Part shown: in pieces, positions 1-7,783 of the stretch
Numbering within the stretch: position 1 is the first letter of the stretch
How the letters are laid out: each line of letters starts with the position of its first letter
Assembly (NCBI GenBank): GCA_035292685.1
Contig: DATDPP010000035.1
Coordinates: 1 to 26,324 of the forward strand
From: JALYNX01 sp035292685
Lineage (GTDB): Bacteria > Actinomycetota > Acidimicrobiia > Spongiisociales > ZC4RG35
Direction of reading: 5' to 3'
Length of the DNA stretch: 26,324 nt
Notes under the pieces: generated by a model
The model's database searches: none
Told to the model about the DNA's origin: nothing
What the model saw: only the letters and a program-made list of their open reading frames with translations
Position numbers and translations under genes: made by a program

Positions 1-92
1 CCGAGCGGGAAATCTCGCTGCTCGAGGATCGACAACATGGTCCGCCCCACCGCGCCGGTGGCACCGACCACTGCGACCACCCGGTCACTCAT
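1..92 (-). CDS. asd: Aspartate-semialdehyde dehydrogenase, N-terminal fragment
   Basis: This is the first 30 codons of a gene that runs off the left edge of the window. The translation begins MSDRVVAVVGATGAVGRTML, which carries the glycine-rich GATGAVG nucleotide-binding loop typical of the N-terminus of aspartate-semialdehyde dehydrogenase. The enzyme reduces aspartyl phosphate with NADPH in the lysine, threonine, methionine and diaminopimelate pathway. Its ATG overlaps the TGA of the aspartokinase gene upstream (ATGA, 89-92), so the two are probably translationally coupled. The neighbour supports the call strongly. Only the Rossmann start is visible, so catalytic residues cannot be checked. 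Confidence 0.88.
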   Translation of the reverse strand, partial: MSDRVVAVVGATGAVGRTMLSILEQRDFPL

Positions 93-1081
93 ACCGGCAC
101 CTGCTCACTCACCAATGGTGGATCGAGCGTCATGTGCAACAAACGAATGGCAACCTCGAGAAGTTCATTGGGGACCTCGACGGTGAAGCTGAGATCACCA
201 GACGACTGGATCACACCCGGGATCTCGTTCGCAACCAGCGTTTCGAGAGCCAGGTCGACAACGCTTGACGATCCGGCCCCGATGACGGAGAGCAGCCCGC
301 GACCATCGACCGTCCGATGGGCAAGCCCGATCACGATCGAAGCCGGAGCGCCCGGGACCACCCAGGTTCCCGTCTCCTGGGTGAATGACGACCTCACGTG
401 AATGGGAACCGCGAAACGGTGGGCAAATTCCACGGAGGGCGGCATCAAGACCCCGGCTCCCGCGTTCGCCATCTCCAGCATCTCGTGATATCCGATGATC
501 TCGATCTTGCGAGCGGTCGACACCACCCGGGGATCGGCGGTGTACACGCCGTCGACATCGGTGAGGATCTCGCACGCCTCCGCCCCCAGGGTGGCGGCCA
601 GTGCCACAGCCGTCGTATCGGAGCCGCCCCGACCGAGAGTCGTTACCTCCCGGGTGTCGGGATCCACCCCCTGGAACCCGGCCACGATCACGACTTTGCC
701 CTCAGCCAGCGAATCGCGCACTCGCTGGCCGGTGATCTCCCTGATCCGGGCCTCGCCATGTGAGGAGTCGGTGAGGATCCCTGCCTGGGATCCGGTGTAA
801 CTGACCGCGGGAATCCCCCGGACGTCGAGGGCCATTGCCAGCAGCGCCATAGAAATCCGCTCGCCGGCGGTGAGCAACATGTCCATCTCGCGGGGGGGAG
901 GGGTTGCGGTGATCGCGGCGGCAAGGCCCAACAACTCGTCTGTGGTCTGACCCATCGCCGAGACCACCACCACCACATCATTCCCGGCGCGCCGCGTCGC
1001 CTCCACGCGATCGGCCACCGCGTTGATCCGGGAAGGATCGGCGACGGAGGTGCCTCCGTATTTCTGAACGATCACCGACAT
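89..1081 (-). CDS. lysC: Aspartate kinase with a shortened regulatory region
   Basis: Aspartokinase phosphorylates aspartate, the committed step toward lysine, threonine, methionine and diaminopimelate. The kinase domain (about residues 1-235) is complete: KYGGTSV at the N-terminus, the MLLTAGERISMALL segment, TLGRGGSDTTAVALAA, and TDVDGVYTADPR. I start at the ATG at 1081 because homologues begin just before KYGGTSV; an in-frame GTG at 1123 would add 14 untypical residues, and neither start has a clear Shine-Dalgarno site. The protein is 330 aa, whereas family members are usually over 400 aa with two C-terminal ACT domains. Here only about 95 residues follow the kinase domain, enough for one ACT-like unit (roughly LLSVIGAG to LSFTVEVPNELLEVAIRLL). 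The stop overlaps the asd start, so this is the natural gene end rather than an obvious frameshift. Confidence 0.93.
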   Translation of the reverse strand: MSVIVQKYGGTSVADPSRINAVADRVEATRRAGNDVVVVVSAMGQTTDELLGLAAAITATPPPREMDMLLTAGERISMALLAMALDVRGIPAVSYTGSQAGILTDSSHGEARIREITGQRVRDSLAEGKVVIVAGFQGVDPDTREVTTLGRGGSDTTAVALAATLGAEACEILTDVDGVYTADPRVVSTARKIEIIGYHEMLEMANAGAGVLMPPSVEFAHRFAVPIHVRSSFTQETGTWVVPGAPASIVIGLAHRTVDGRGLLSVIGAGSSSVVDLALETLVANEIPGVIQSSGDLSFTVEVPNELLEVAIRLLHMTLDPPLVSEQVPV

Positions 1082-1138
1082 GTCGGGCACAGTTTGGAGC
1101 GTTTCGCCGCAGAAGACGAACACCTGAAGGGTTGCACC

Positions 1139-1954
1139 ATGCCCGTGCCTAAAGTCGCTGCGGCCATGACCGATCGAAGACGGCGTCAGAAAGAGCAGCG
1201 CGTCGCCAAGCGGGAGGCCGAAAAGAAGCAGACCGCCCGTCGCGAGCTGGGTCGGCGGCTCGGCACGGCGCTGGTCTTCGGGGTTCTGGTAGTGGGGATA
1301 CTCGCCCTCGGCGCCTACTTCGGCAACGACGAAGGTGACCTTCCTCGCAGCTACGAGGGCTTCCGCAATCAGCCCACGGCATGCGGGGCGGAGCAGCCGC
1401 CGCCGGAGCAGGTGGCCGAGTACACCGAGCCGGAGCCACAGGCTGACATCACCCCCTCAACCCTGGTCACGGCGACGCTCCAGACCTCGTGCGGGGAGAT
1501 AGTCATCGAGCTCGATCCGGCCAATTACCCCGAGACGGTCAACTCCTTCGTGTTTCTGGCCCGGGAGGGGTTCTTCGACGGGCAGGTCTTCTATCGCATC
1601 GTCGAGGATTTCCAGTTGTTCGCGGGGGACCCCATAGCCGACGGCAGTGGCGGGCCGGGATATCGGATTCCCGACGAGTTCCCTCCCGAAGATTTCGTCT
1701 ACACACCGGGTGTGGTGGCCATGGACAATGTCGGCAAGGGCACCACCGGGAGCCAGTTCTTCATCGTGTTGGGTGAATCGGCCGACGTTCTCAATCCACA
1801 GTTCAATCTCCTGGGCAAGGTCGTCGCGGGACAGGAGGCACTCGATCGAATCCAGGAGATCCAGACGGCACGACGACCGGGGTCAGTCGATGAGAGCCTC
1901 CCCCTGGAGACCGTGTATATCGAAAGTGTCACCATCGACGTAACCGGTTCTTGA
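1139..1954 (+). CDS. Membrane-anchored cyclophilin-type peptidyl-prolyl isomerase
   Basis: The protein (271 aa) has a strongly basic cytoplasmic N-terminus (residues 11-40, rich in Arg, Lys and Glu), one transmembrane segment at about 41-61, an acidic/proline linker, and a cyclophilin domain from about residue 105 to the end. Recognisable cyclophilin blocks are FYRIVEDF (catalytic Arg kept; the usual FHRV is FYRI), GDPIADGSGGPGY, GVVAMDNVGKGTTGSQFFI and FNLLGKVVAGQEALDRI. It would catalyse prolyl cis-trans isomerisation outside the membrane and probably helps fold exported proteins. The ATG at 1139 has AAGGG (1127-1131) seven bases upstream, which favours it over an in-frame upstream start at 1094. 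It is divergent from lysC and 36 bases upstream of the PHP gene. Confidence 0.87.
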   Translation: MPVPKVAAAMTDRRRRQKEQRVAKREAEKKQTARRELGRRLGTALVFGVLVVGILALGAYFGNDEGDLPRSYEGFRNQPTACGAEQPPPEQVAEYTEPEPQADITPSTLVTATLQTSCGEIVIELDPANYPETVNSFVFLAREGFFDGQVFYRIVEDFQLFAGDPIADGSGGPGYRIPDEFPPEDFVYTPGVVAMDNVGKGTTGSQFFIVLGESADVLNPQFNLLGKVVAGQEALDRIQEIQTARRPGSVDESLPLETVYIESVTIDVTGS

Positions 1955-1990
1955 CGGTCGCAGCCGCCATCATCGGGGTGTAGGAGACCC

Positions 1991-2839
1991 ATGGCCGTAG
2001 ACCTCCACTCCCATTCGACGGCGTCCGACGGTTCCGAGAAGCCGGCCGCCCTCGTCGAGCAGGCGCTCGAAGTCGGGCTCAAAGCCCTCGCCCTCACGGA
2101 TCACGACACCCAGGATGGGATCTTCGACGCCAGGGCGGCGGTGGGAGGGGCGGATCTCGAGCTGATTCCTGGTACCGAGCTGTCCTTGGAATATGACGAG
2201 GGCGGGATGCACCTGGTGGTGCTCTGGTTGGAGCCTGGGCCGGGCCCCCTCCAGGACCGGCTCGAGGAGCTTCGCCACGGACGGGAACAACGCAACGAGC
2301 TCATGGCCCAACGGCTCACAGAGCTCGGGATGCCGGTGACAGCCGACGAGATCCTCCTCGAGGGAGGCCCGGGCAGCATCGGGCGCCCCCACATCGCTGC
2401 GGTCATGATGCGCAAGGGATACGTCGAAACCATCGAGGAAGCGTTCGAGCTATGGCTCACATCGGGGCGACCGGCCTACATCGGGCGGCCACGGCTGACC
2501 CCCGAGGACGCGATTCAGCTTGCCCGACGCTCGGGCGGGGTGCCCATCCTCGCTCACCCTCACACCCTCGGGATCAATCGAGCGGATGAGATGACGGACC
2601 TCCTCACAAGGCTCATCCCCGCCGGGTTGGTCGGCCTGGAGGCTTTCTGCGCCGGCTACCGGCGTCACGAGCGGGAGGGCTACGCCGATCTGGCCCGCCG
2701 TTTCGGCTTGGTCCCGGCCGGCGGCAGCGACTTCCACGGCGCCTACAAGCCGGGGTTGAGCCTCGGCACCGGATATGGGGACCTCGTAGTGCCCGATGCC
2801 CTGGTCGACGAGCTCCGCACCCACGCCGGAGTCACGTGA
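1991..2839 (+). CDS. PHP-domain metal-dependent phosphoesterase
   Basis: A 282-aa protein of the polymerase-and-histidinol-phosphatase (PHP) superfamily, YciV/TrpH-like branch, whose characterised members hydrolyse nucleoside 3',5'-bisphosphates or short RNA ends. Metal ligands are visible in the usual order: HSH at residues 6-8 with Asp13, the TDHDT block, the Glu of PGTELS, ILAHPHT and the C-terminal GGSDFHG. The central insertion between GTELS and ILAHPHT matches this branch. The ATG at 1991 has AGGAG at 1982-1986. The stop overlaps the GTG start of murJ by four bases, so the two are coupled. The exact substrate cannot be told from sequence. Confidence 0.85.
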   Translation: MAVDLHSHSTASDGSEKPAALVEQALEVGLKALALTDHDTQDGIFDARAAVGGADLELIPGTELSLEYDEGGMHLVVLWLEPGPGPLQDRLEELRHGREQRNELMAQRLTELGMPVTADEILLEGGPGSIGRPHIAAVMMRKGYVETIEEAFELWLTSGRPAYIGRPRLTPEDAIQLARRSGGVPILAHPHTLGINRADEMTDLLTRLIPAGLVGLEAFCAGYRRHEREGYADLARRFGLVPAGGSDFHGAYKPGLSLGTGYGDLVVPDALVDELRTHAGVT

Positions 2840-4368
2840 ACAGGCCCCTGCGGATGGGGAGCGCGGCGGCGGTCGTCGCTGGGAGCGTGTTGCTCTCGCG
2901 TCTGCTCGGGCTCGCCCGCGAGACCCTTCTCGCATCCCTGATCGGAGTCAACGTCGATGGAGACCTCTACCGACAGGCGTTCACCATCCCCGATTTCCTC
3001 AACTATCTGCTGGCCGGGGCCTATCTCACCATCACCCTGATCCCGATCCTGAGTCGGCATCTGGAACGTGGTGACGAAGAGGGCGCCAACCGGGCCTTCA
3101 CGTCGGTGTTCCGGTTCGTCATCATCGCCATCATCGGGCTCACCGTCGTGATGTGGGTGGCGGCGGACCCCCTGGTGTCGCTGATGTTCCCCGAGGCGTC
3201 CGATCATGCCCGGCTGGTCTCTCTCACCAGACTCGTCCTTCCCGCTCAAGTGTTCCTGGTGGCCGGCGCCCTGCTGATGGCTGTCCAGTACACCCACCGC
3301 CGCTTTGTCGTGCCGGCCCTGGCCCCCATCGTCTACAACCTCGGGATCATCGCCGGAGGTCTCGTCTCGGCCCTGCTAGGGGAGGCCACCCCCGAGGGTT
3401 TCTTGTGGGGGGCGGTGATCGGGTCTGCGATCGGCAACTTCGCGCTGCAATGGTTCGGGTCGAGATCCACGGGGACCCGTTTGGTCCCGGTGCCGCGAGG
3501 TCAATCGTCGGTCGGCGAATACCTGGTGCTGGCTCTGCCGCTGATGGTGGGCCAATCGATCGCGGTGCTCGATGAGCAGTTCGTTCGTTGGTTCGGACAG
3601 GTGGAGGAGGGGGCGACCTCGGCGCTCAGCTTCGCCCGTCAACTAAATATGGTCCCGGTTGGTGTGATCGCCCAAGCTGCCGGCGTCGCGGCCTACCCCT
3701 TCTTGGCCCGTCTTGCCGCCCGCGGCGACAACGAGGGGCTCGCCGCCACCACCTCCAAGGCAGCCCGTGACACGGTCTTCGTCGCAGCAGGCTCCGCCGC
3801 GGGCCTCCTCGTCCTGGCCCGGCCGATGGTGAGACTGCTCTACCAGTGGGGCGCCTTCACCGCGGCGGACGCCGAGTTGGTCACACGGCTCCTGATGATC
3901 TACGCACTGTCGATACCGGCGTGGGGCCTGCACCAGATCCTGTCGCGTCATTTCTATGCCAAGCGACGGATGTGGACCCCGGTCCTCATTGGCACCGCAG
4001 GGACGGTGATCGCAATCCCGGTCTGGTCTGTTCTCTACTCCGTCTCGGGAGTCGAGGGTTTCGCGATTGCTTCGGTGATCGTGATGAGCGCCTACGCGGT
4101 GGCCCTCCTGGTGGCCTGGGGCACCGACTCGGGATGGCAGTCGGTTCGAGAGGTCACCGTCTCCCTGGTCCGGGCGATGCTGGCCGCGGGGGTGGCGGTG
4201 CTCCTGGCGTTGCCTGTGGTCAACGCGGTCTTCGGCCAAGGGCAGCTGACGTTTCTGGGCGGCCTGGGAGCAGCCGTGATAGGCGGGCTGACCGCCCTCG
4301 CCGGTTTCCTCGTGGTCTCATACCTGCTCCGGGCGCCCGAGTTGAAGGAGATCACGGGCAGGGGCTGA
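2836..4368 (+). CDS. murJ: Lipid II flippase MurJ
   Basis: A 510-aa polytopic membrane protein of the MOP/MviN superfamily that moves lipid II from the cytoplasmic to the outer face of the membrane for peptidoglycan synthesis. The N-terminal signature SRLLGLARE (residues 21-29) contains Arg22 and Arg28, equivalent to the essential E. coli Arg18 and Arg24, followed by VDGDLYRQAFTIPDFLN with the conserved acidic residues. Fourteen or so hydrophobic segments are spread across the length. There is no large cytoplasmic kinase-like or extracellular extension such as mycobacterial MviN carries. The GTG start overlaps the PHP stop (GTGA, 2836-2839). The downstream gene is convergent, 29 bases away, with no convincing terminator between. 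Confidence 0.93.
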   Translation: MNRPLRMGSAAAVVAGSVLLSRLLGLARETLLASLIGVNVDGDLYRQAFTIPDFLNYLLAGAYLTITLIPILSRHLERGDEEGANRAFTSVFRFVIIAIIGLTVVMWVAADPLVSLMFPEASDHARLVSLTRLVLPAQVFLVAGALLMAVQYTHRRFVVPALAPIVYNLGIIAGGLVSALLGEATPEGFLWGAVIGSAIGNFALQWFGSRSTGTRLVPVPRGQSSVGEYLVLALPLMVGQSIAVLDEQFVRWFGQVEEGATSALSFARQLNMVPVGVIAQAAGVAAYPFLARLAARGDNEGLAATTSKAARDTVFVAAGSAAGLLVLARPMVRLLYQWGAFTAADAELVTRLLMIYALSIPAWGLHQILSRHFYAKRRMWTPVLIGTAGTVIAIPVWSVLYSVSGVEGFAIASVIVMSAYAVALLVAWGTDSGWQSVREVTVSLVRAMLAAGVAVLLALPVVNAVFGQGQLTFLGGLGAAVIGGLTALAGFLVVSYLLRAPELKEITGRG

Positions 4369-4397
4369 GTCAGGAGACACCACACTCGGCTCCGCGG

Positions 4398-4604
4398 TCA
4401 GTGTCGATCGGGCTCCACGAGCTCGAGCGGGATCTCAGGCTCTTCGGGAAACTCGGCGAGCATCCAGGCCGGCATGTCGCGGGCACTCCCAGGAGGGTTG
4501 GCGCGAAGGGCTTCCTCCTCCTGAGTGATGTGGTCGAGGACCACGGCGATCAACGCCGCCTCGAAGGCACCGGCACCACCCTTGATTCGAATATCCTCAA
4601 CCAT
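4398..4604 (-). CDS. Small protein resembling acyl-CoA carboxylase epsilon subunit
   Basis: A 68-69 aa ORF directly after and overlapping the methylmalonyl-CoA epimerase gene (8 bases from this ATG; a second in-frame ATG at 4607 adds one residue). The first half, VEDIRIKGGAGAFEAALIAV, follows the pattern of actinobacterial acyl-CoA carboxylase epsilon subunits (I-x-I-x-G, a Glu, then an Ala-rich helix LIAVVL), and a Trp follows after a variable linker (PAWMLAEF). In that family the epsilon subunit binds the carboxyltransferase beta subunit and raises holoenzyme activity. The link to methylmalonyl-CoA metabolism next door supports this. The match is by pattern only over about 25 residues; no beta subunit gene lies in the window. 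It could also be an unrelated small protein. Confidence 0.5.
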   Translation of the reverse strand: MVEDIRIKGGAGAFEAALIAVVLDHITQEEEALRANPPGSARDMPAWMLAEFPEEPEIPLELVEPDRH

Positions 4605-5007
4605 CATCGAGTTCCACGAGCTCGATCAAGGTACCACCGAGGTCCTCGGGGTGGACGAAGGCGATCTTCGCCCCCCGCCCGCCGATGCGAGGTGTCTCGT
4701 CGATCAACCTCGCCCCCTGATCCCTCAAATGGTCCAGAGCCGCCGTTATCGAGGCCACCGTGTAGGCCACGTGGTGCAAACCCTCGCCCCGACGCTGCAG
4801 GAACTTGCCGACCGGTGTATCGGCGCCCAACGGCTGCAGGAGCTGGATGAACGAGCCGCCCAAGGCGATCATCACCTCCTCCACGCCCTGGTCCTCGATC
4901 ACCTCGCGGTACAGCGGGAGCACCCTGTATCGCGCCTGGTAGCCCTCGACTGCTCGATCGAGATCGGTGACCGCGATTGCGACATGGTCGAGGTTGATAA
5001 GTTTCAT
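4597..5007 (-). CDS. mce: Methylmalonyl-CoA epimerase
   Basis: A 136-aa vicinal-oxygen-chelate (glyoxalase fold) protein. The two halves are visible: MKLINLDHVAIAVTDLDRAV with metal-ligand His8, then GSFIQLLQPLG, GEGLHHVAYTV (second His ligand) and the C-terminal GTLIELVE (Glu ligand). These are the hallmarks of methylmalonyl-CoA epimerase, which interconverts the R and S isomers between propionyl-CoA carboxylase and methylmalonyl-CoA mutase. Length fits the family. I take the ATG at 5007 because homologues start just before LDHV; the longer in-frame reading from 5127 would run into the divergent thiolase gene. It shares a 73-bp divergent region with the thiolase. Confidence 0.9.
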   Translation of the reverse strand: MKLINLDHVAIAVTDLDRAVEGYQARYRVLPLYREVIEDQGVEEVMIALGGSFIQLLQPLGADTPVGKFLQRRGEGLHHVAYTVASITAALDHLRDQGARLIDETPRIGGRGAKIAFVHPEDLGGTLIELVELDDG

Positions 5008-5070
5008 GACCGAGAGGCTATTGCTGCCGGCTCTTTGGTGCATCCGGCCTCCCGGTAGCATCAAGGTTCT

Positions 5071-5075
5071 GGAGG
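5071..5075 (+). promoter_or_regulatory. Shine-Dalgarno site fixing the thiolase start
   Basis: GGAGG lies five bases before the GTG at 5081. It decides that start over the longer in-frame reading from 4967, which would overlap the divergent epimerase gene. Confidence 0.8.
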
Positions 5076-5080
5076 TCAAC

Positions 5081-6265
5081 GTGAGCAACAGTGTCATCAC
5101 CGGGATCGCCCGCACCCCCATTGGCAAGTATGGCGGCGTCTTGTCCCCGGTTCGGGCCGTGGAGCTCGGTGGCTACGCCATCGAGGCCGCCCTGGATCGT
5201 TCGAGAGTGGATCCCGCGGCGGTGGATGAGGTTCTCTTCGGCCAGGTCCTCCAGGCGGGCGAGGGTCAGATCACCGCCCGTCAGGCAGCCGTTCGCGGTG
5301 GTCTCCCGATGACGGTTCCCTCGGTGACCATCAACAAGGTCTGCCTTTCAGGGATGTCCGCCATCGGGCTCGCCGACCGAGCGATCCGACTCGGTGAGTC
5401 GAAGTTCGTGGTTGCCGGCGGGATGGAGAGCATGTCCAACGCCCCCCATGTGCTTCGTGAGCTGCGCTGGGGTGCACGTTTCGGTGATGTCACCATGACC
5501 GATGTCATGCAACACGACGGGTTGTTCTGCGTCTTCGATCGGTGCACGATGGGAGAGTCCTCGGACCGCAAGAACGCCCGGCTGGGGATCGGGCGCACCG
5601 AGCAAGACGAATGGTCCGTCCGCAGTCATCAATTGGCCGCCGAGGCTGCCAGGTCCGGGCGATTCGCCGACGAGATCGTGCCATTGCAGGTCGCTCAGCG
5701 AAAAGGCGATCCGATCCCCGTCGACTCCGATGAAGGAATCAGAAAGGATGCCACCGTCGAGTCCCTGGCTGTCCTCGAACCCGCCTTCGTGCCCGGAGGG
5801 ACCATCACCGCCGGGAACGCCTCACAGATCTCAGACGGGGCAGCAGCCCTGGTAGTCGCCGACCGGGTAGCCGCCGAGGCCTCCGGAGCCCCGATCATCG
5901 GCGAGATCCTCGCTTACGGCCAGATCGGTGGCAGCGACGCCACACTTCACGAGCGCCCAGCTGAGGCTCTCCTGGTCGCGTTGAAGAAGGCCGGTCTGGA
6001 TCCCACCGACCTCGACCTGGTGGAGATCAACGAGGCGTTCGCCGCGGTCTCGATCTGGGCCGCCCGGATGCTGGATATCCCCGAGTCGAAAGTGAATGTC
6101 CATGGCGGAGGCGTGGCCCTAGGGCACCCCCTGGGGGCCACCGGCGCCCGCATCGTGGTGACCCTGATCAACGCCCTGCGAGCCCGCGGTGGTGGGGTCG
6201 GAGCGGCGACGCTCTGCGGAGGCGGTGGACAGGGAGACGCCATCGTGATCCGGGTGGACGGCTGA
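5081..6265 (+). CDS. Acetyl-CoA acetyltransferase (thiolase)
   Basis: A 394-aa thiolase that condenses or cleaves acyl-CoA and acetyl-CoA in the cytoplasm. All three active-site elements are present: nucleophile Cys88 in INKVCLSGMSA, His349 in GGGVALGHPLGATGARI, and the acid/base Cys379 in LCGGGGQGDA; NEAFA is also present. The start is a GTG at 5081 with a GGAGG site five bases upstream. The overall pattern fits the acetyl-CoA C-acetyltransferase branch (FadA/PhaA/AtoB-like); degradative and biosynthetic roles cannot be separated by sequence. It is divergent from the methylmalonyl-CoA epimerase, and its TGA shares one base with the glpX ATG (TGATG). Confidence 0.93.
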   Translation: MSNSVITGIARTPIGKYGGVLSPVRAVELGGYAIEAALDRSRVDPAAVDEVLFGQVLQAGEGQITARQAAVRGGLPMTVPSVTINKVCLSGMSAIGLADRAIRLGESKFVVAGGMESMSNAPHVLRELRWGARFGDVTMTDVMQHDGLFCVFDRCTMGESSDRKNARLGIGRTEQDEWSVRSHQLAAEAARSGRFADEIVPLQVAQRKGDPIPVDSDEGIRKDATVESLAVLEPAFVPGGTITAGNASQISDGAAALVVADRVAAEASGAPIIGEILAYGQIGGSDATLHERPAEALLVALKKAGLDPTDLDLVEINEAFAAVSIWAARMLDIPESKVNVHGGGVALGHPLGATGARIVVTLINALRARGGGVGAATLCGGGGQGDAIVIRVDG

Positions 6266-7254
6266 TGTCTGAGGCGGTCGAGCACAACCTCGGCATGGAC
6301 CTGGTCCGTGTCACCGAAACCGCTGCGATGGGCGCGGCCCGATGGCTGGGACGAGATGACAAGGAGGCGGCCGATCAAGCGGCAGTCGACGGCATGCGGC
6401 TTCATCTCTCGACTCTCGACATCGACGGGTTGGTCGTGATCGGTGAAGGTGAGAAGGACGAGGCGCCGATGCTATACAACGGAGAGCGTGTAGGGACCGG
6501 TGAAGGCCTGGCTGTCGACGTGGCGGTCGACCCGGTCGACGGGACCACCCTCACCGCGGCAGGGATGCCTGGAGCGATCACGGTGATCGCCCTGTCGGAG
6601 GGACGCGGCTCGATGTACGCCCCGGGATCCCTGGTCTACATGGACAAGGTCGCCGTAGGCCCCGAAGCAGCCGGGTCGGTGGATCTCGAGGCACCGGTCG
6701 AAGACAACCTGAGACGGGTGGCCAAGGCCAAGGGCAAGGACATCAACGACCTCCGAGTGCTGATCCTCGATCGTCCTCGGAATCAGCCCTACATCGATGG
6801 AGTCCGCCGCGTAGGCGGCCGGATATCCCTGCTTCGCGACGGCGACGTTGCCGGTGCCATCTCCACCGCCCAGGAGCACACCGCGGCGGACATCTTGTTG
6901 GGCATCGGTGGGTCGCCCGAAGCTGTGATCGCGGCGGCAGCCCTCACCTGCATGGGAGGGGAGATCCAGTGCCGTTTGTGGCCTCGAAACGATGAGGAGG
7001 AGTCCCGGGCTCGCGACGAGGGTCTCGATGTCAGCCAGGTCCTATCCACACGTGACCTGGTTGCTCCGGACAATGTCTTCTTCGCCGCCACCGGGGTCAC
7101 GGGTGGCGAGTTCCTGCGCGCCGTGGACTTCCGGGGAGACCAGGTCGTGACGCACTCGGTGATCATGCGCTCCAAAACGGGTTCTATCCGTTACATGGAT
7201 GCCTTTCACAACCTCGCCCGGCTTCGTGAGATCTCGGCGATCACCCTCGACTGA
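6265..7254 (+). CDS. glpX: Class II fructose-1,6-bisphosphatase
   Basis: A 329-aa GlpX-type enzyme that dephosphorylates fructose 1,6-bisphosphate in gluconeogenesis; GlpX is the usual, often only, FBPase in actinobacteria. The signature blocks are GEGEKDEAPMLYNGE (residues 60-74), the metal/phosphate motif DPVDGTT (89-95), a GGSPEAV-type block, and ATGVTGGEFL near the C-terminus. Length matches the family. It starts on the last base of the thiolase stop, so it is likely co-translated with it. Its 3' end overlaps by 14 bases the 3' end of the convergent membrane-protein gene. Confidence 0.95.
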   Translation: MSEAVEHNLGMDLVRVTETAAMGAARWLGRDDKEAADQAAVDGMRLHLSTLDIDGLVVIGEGEKDEAPMLYNGERVGTGEGLAVDVAVDPVDGTTLTAAGMPGAITVIALSEGRGSMYAPGSLVYMDKVAVGPEAAGSVDLEAPVEDNLRRVAKAKGKDINDLRVLILDRPRNQPYIDGVRRVGGRISLLRDGDVAGAISTAQEHTAADILLGIGGSPEAVIAAAALTCMGGEIQCRLWPRNDEEESRARDEGLDVSQVLSTRDLVAPDNVFFAATGVTGGEFLRAVDFRGDQVVTHSVIMRSKTGSIRYMDAFHNLARLREISAITLD

Positions 7255-7783
7255 CCGGATCCCCAACGTCAGATGGGCTCGAGCGACGCCAGGTGAGGGC
7301 GACCCACCCGCCGGCGACGATCAAGGACGTCAGGCCGATCGCCCGCACCAGCACTCCGCTGGCCACCACCCCCTCCAAGAGGAGGGACATCACCTGGACC
7401 ATGCCGCCGACCACGATGGCAGTTCCTACCGCTCGCACCACCACCCGGAGCGGGTCCACCGGATGGCTGCGAGCGGCGAAGGATGCGGTTGCGAACTCCA
7501 CGATCAAGACGATCAGCAGCGCATGCGCCCACAACGGAGGAGACAGCTCGACGGGCAGGGCGGAGATGATCGCGAGTTGGAGCACGAAAGCCACGGCGGC
7601 TGCCGTCACCGATGCAGCGTGGCCAGAGAGCAGCCCCACCACCAGTATGAGGGCACCGACCCCACCCACGAGGGCGCCGATGCCTGATCCCTGGGCTGTG
7701 GGCACCGAGAGAACAAGGGCGACAGCCAGTAGCGCCGCCACTCCCGCGCTCAGCCGAGCCGTCGCCGCCAAGAGGTCCTCCAT
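7241..7783 (-). CDS. Polytopic membrane protein, last gene of the MoxR/DUF58 module
   Basis: A 180-aa, very hydrophobic protein with about five or six transmembrane segments (roughly residues 12-30, 34-52, 57-76, 83-102, 118-140, 145-165) and a short basic C-terminal tail. I do not recognise a catalytic motif. Position and topology are reminiscent of the DUF7519-type membrane proteins found beside MoxR-DUF58 genes in haloarchaea; that comparison is from memory. The start overlaps the DUF58 gene by 34 bases, so it is clearly in the same operon. It probably forms a membrane partner of the MoxR/DUF58 system. Confidence 0.75.
   Translation of the reverse strand: MEDLLAATARLSAGVAALLAVALVLSVPTAQGSGIGALVGGVGALILVVGLLSGHAASVTAAAVAFVLQLAIISALPVELSPPLWAHALLIVLIVEFATASFAARSHPVDPLRVVVRAVGTAIVVGGMVQVMSLLLEGVVASGVLVRAIGLTSLIVAGGWVALTWRRSSPSDVGDPVSRG

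Noticed and set aside
3846..4850. A 334-codon plus-strand frame over the murJ end and the epimerase region
   Set aside because: Overlaps three recognisable genes in other frames and reads as Arg/Gly/Pro-rich noise.
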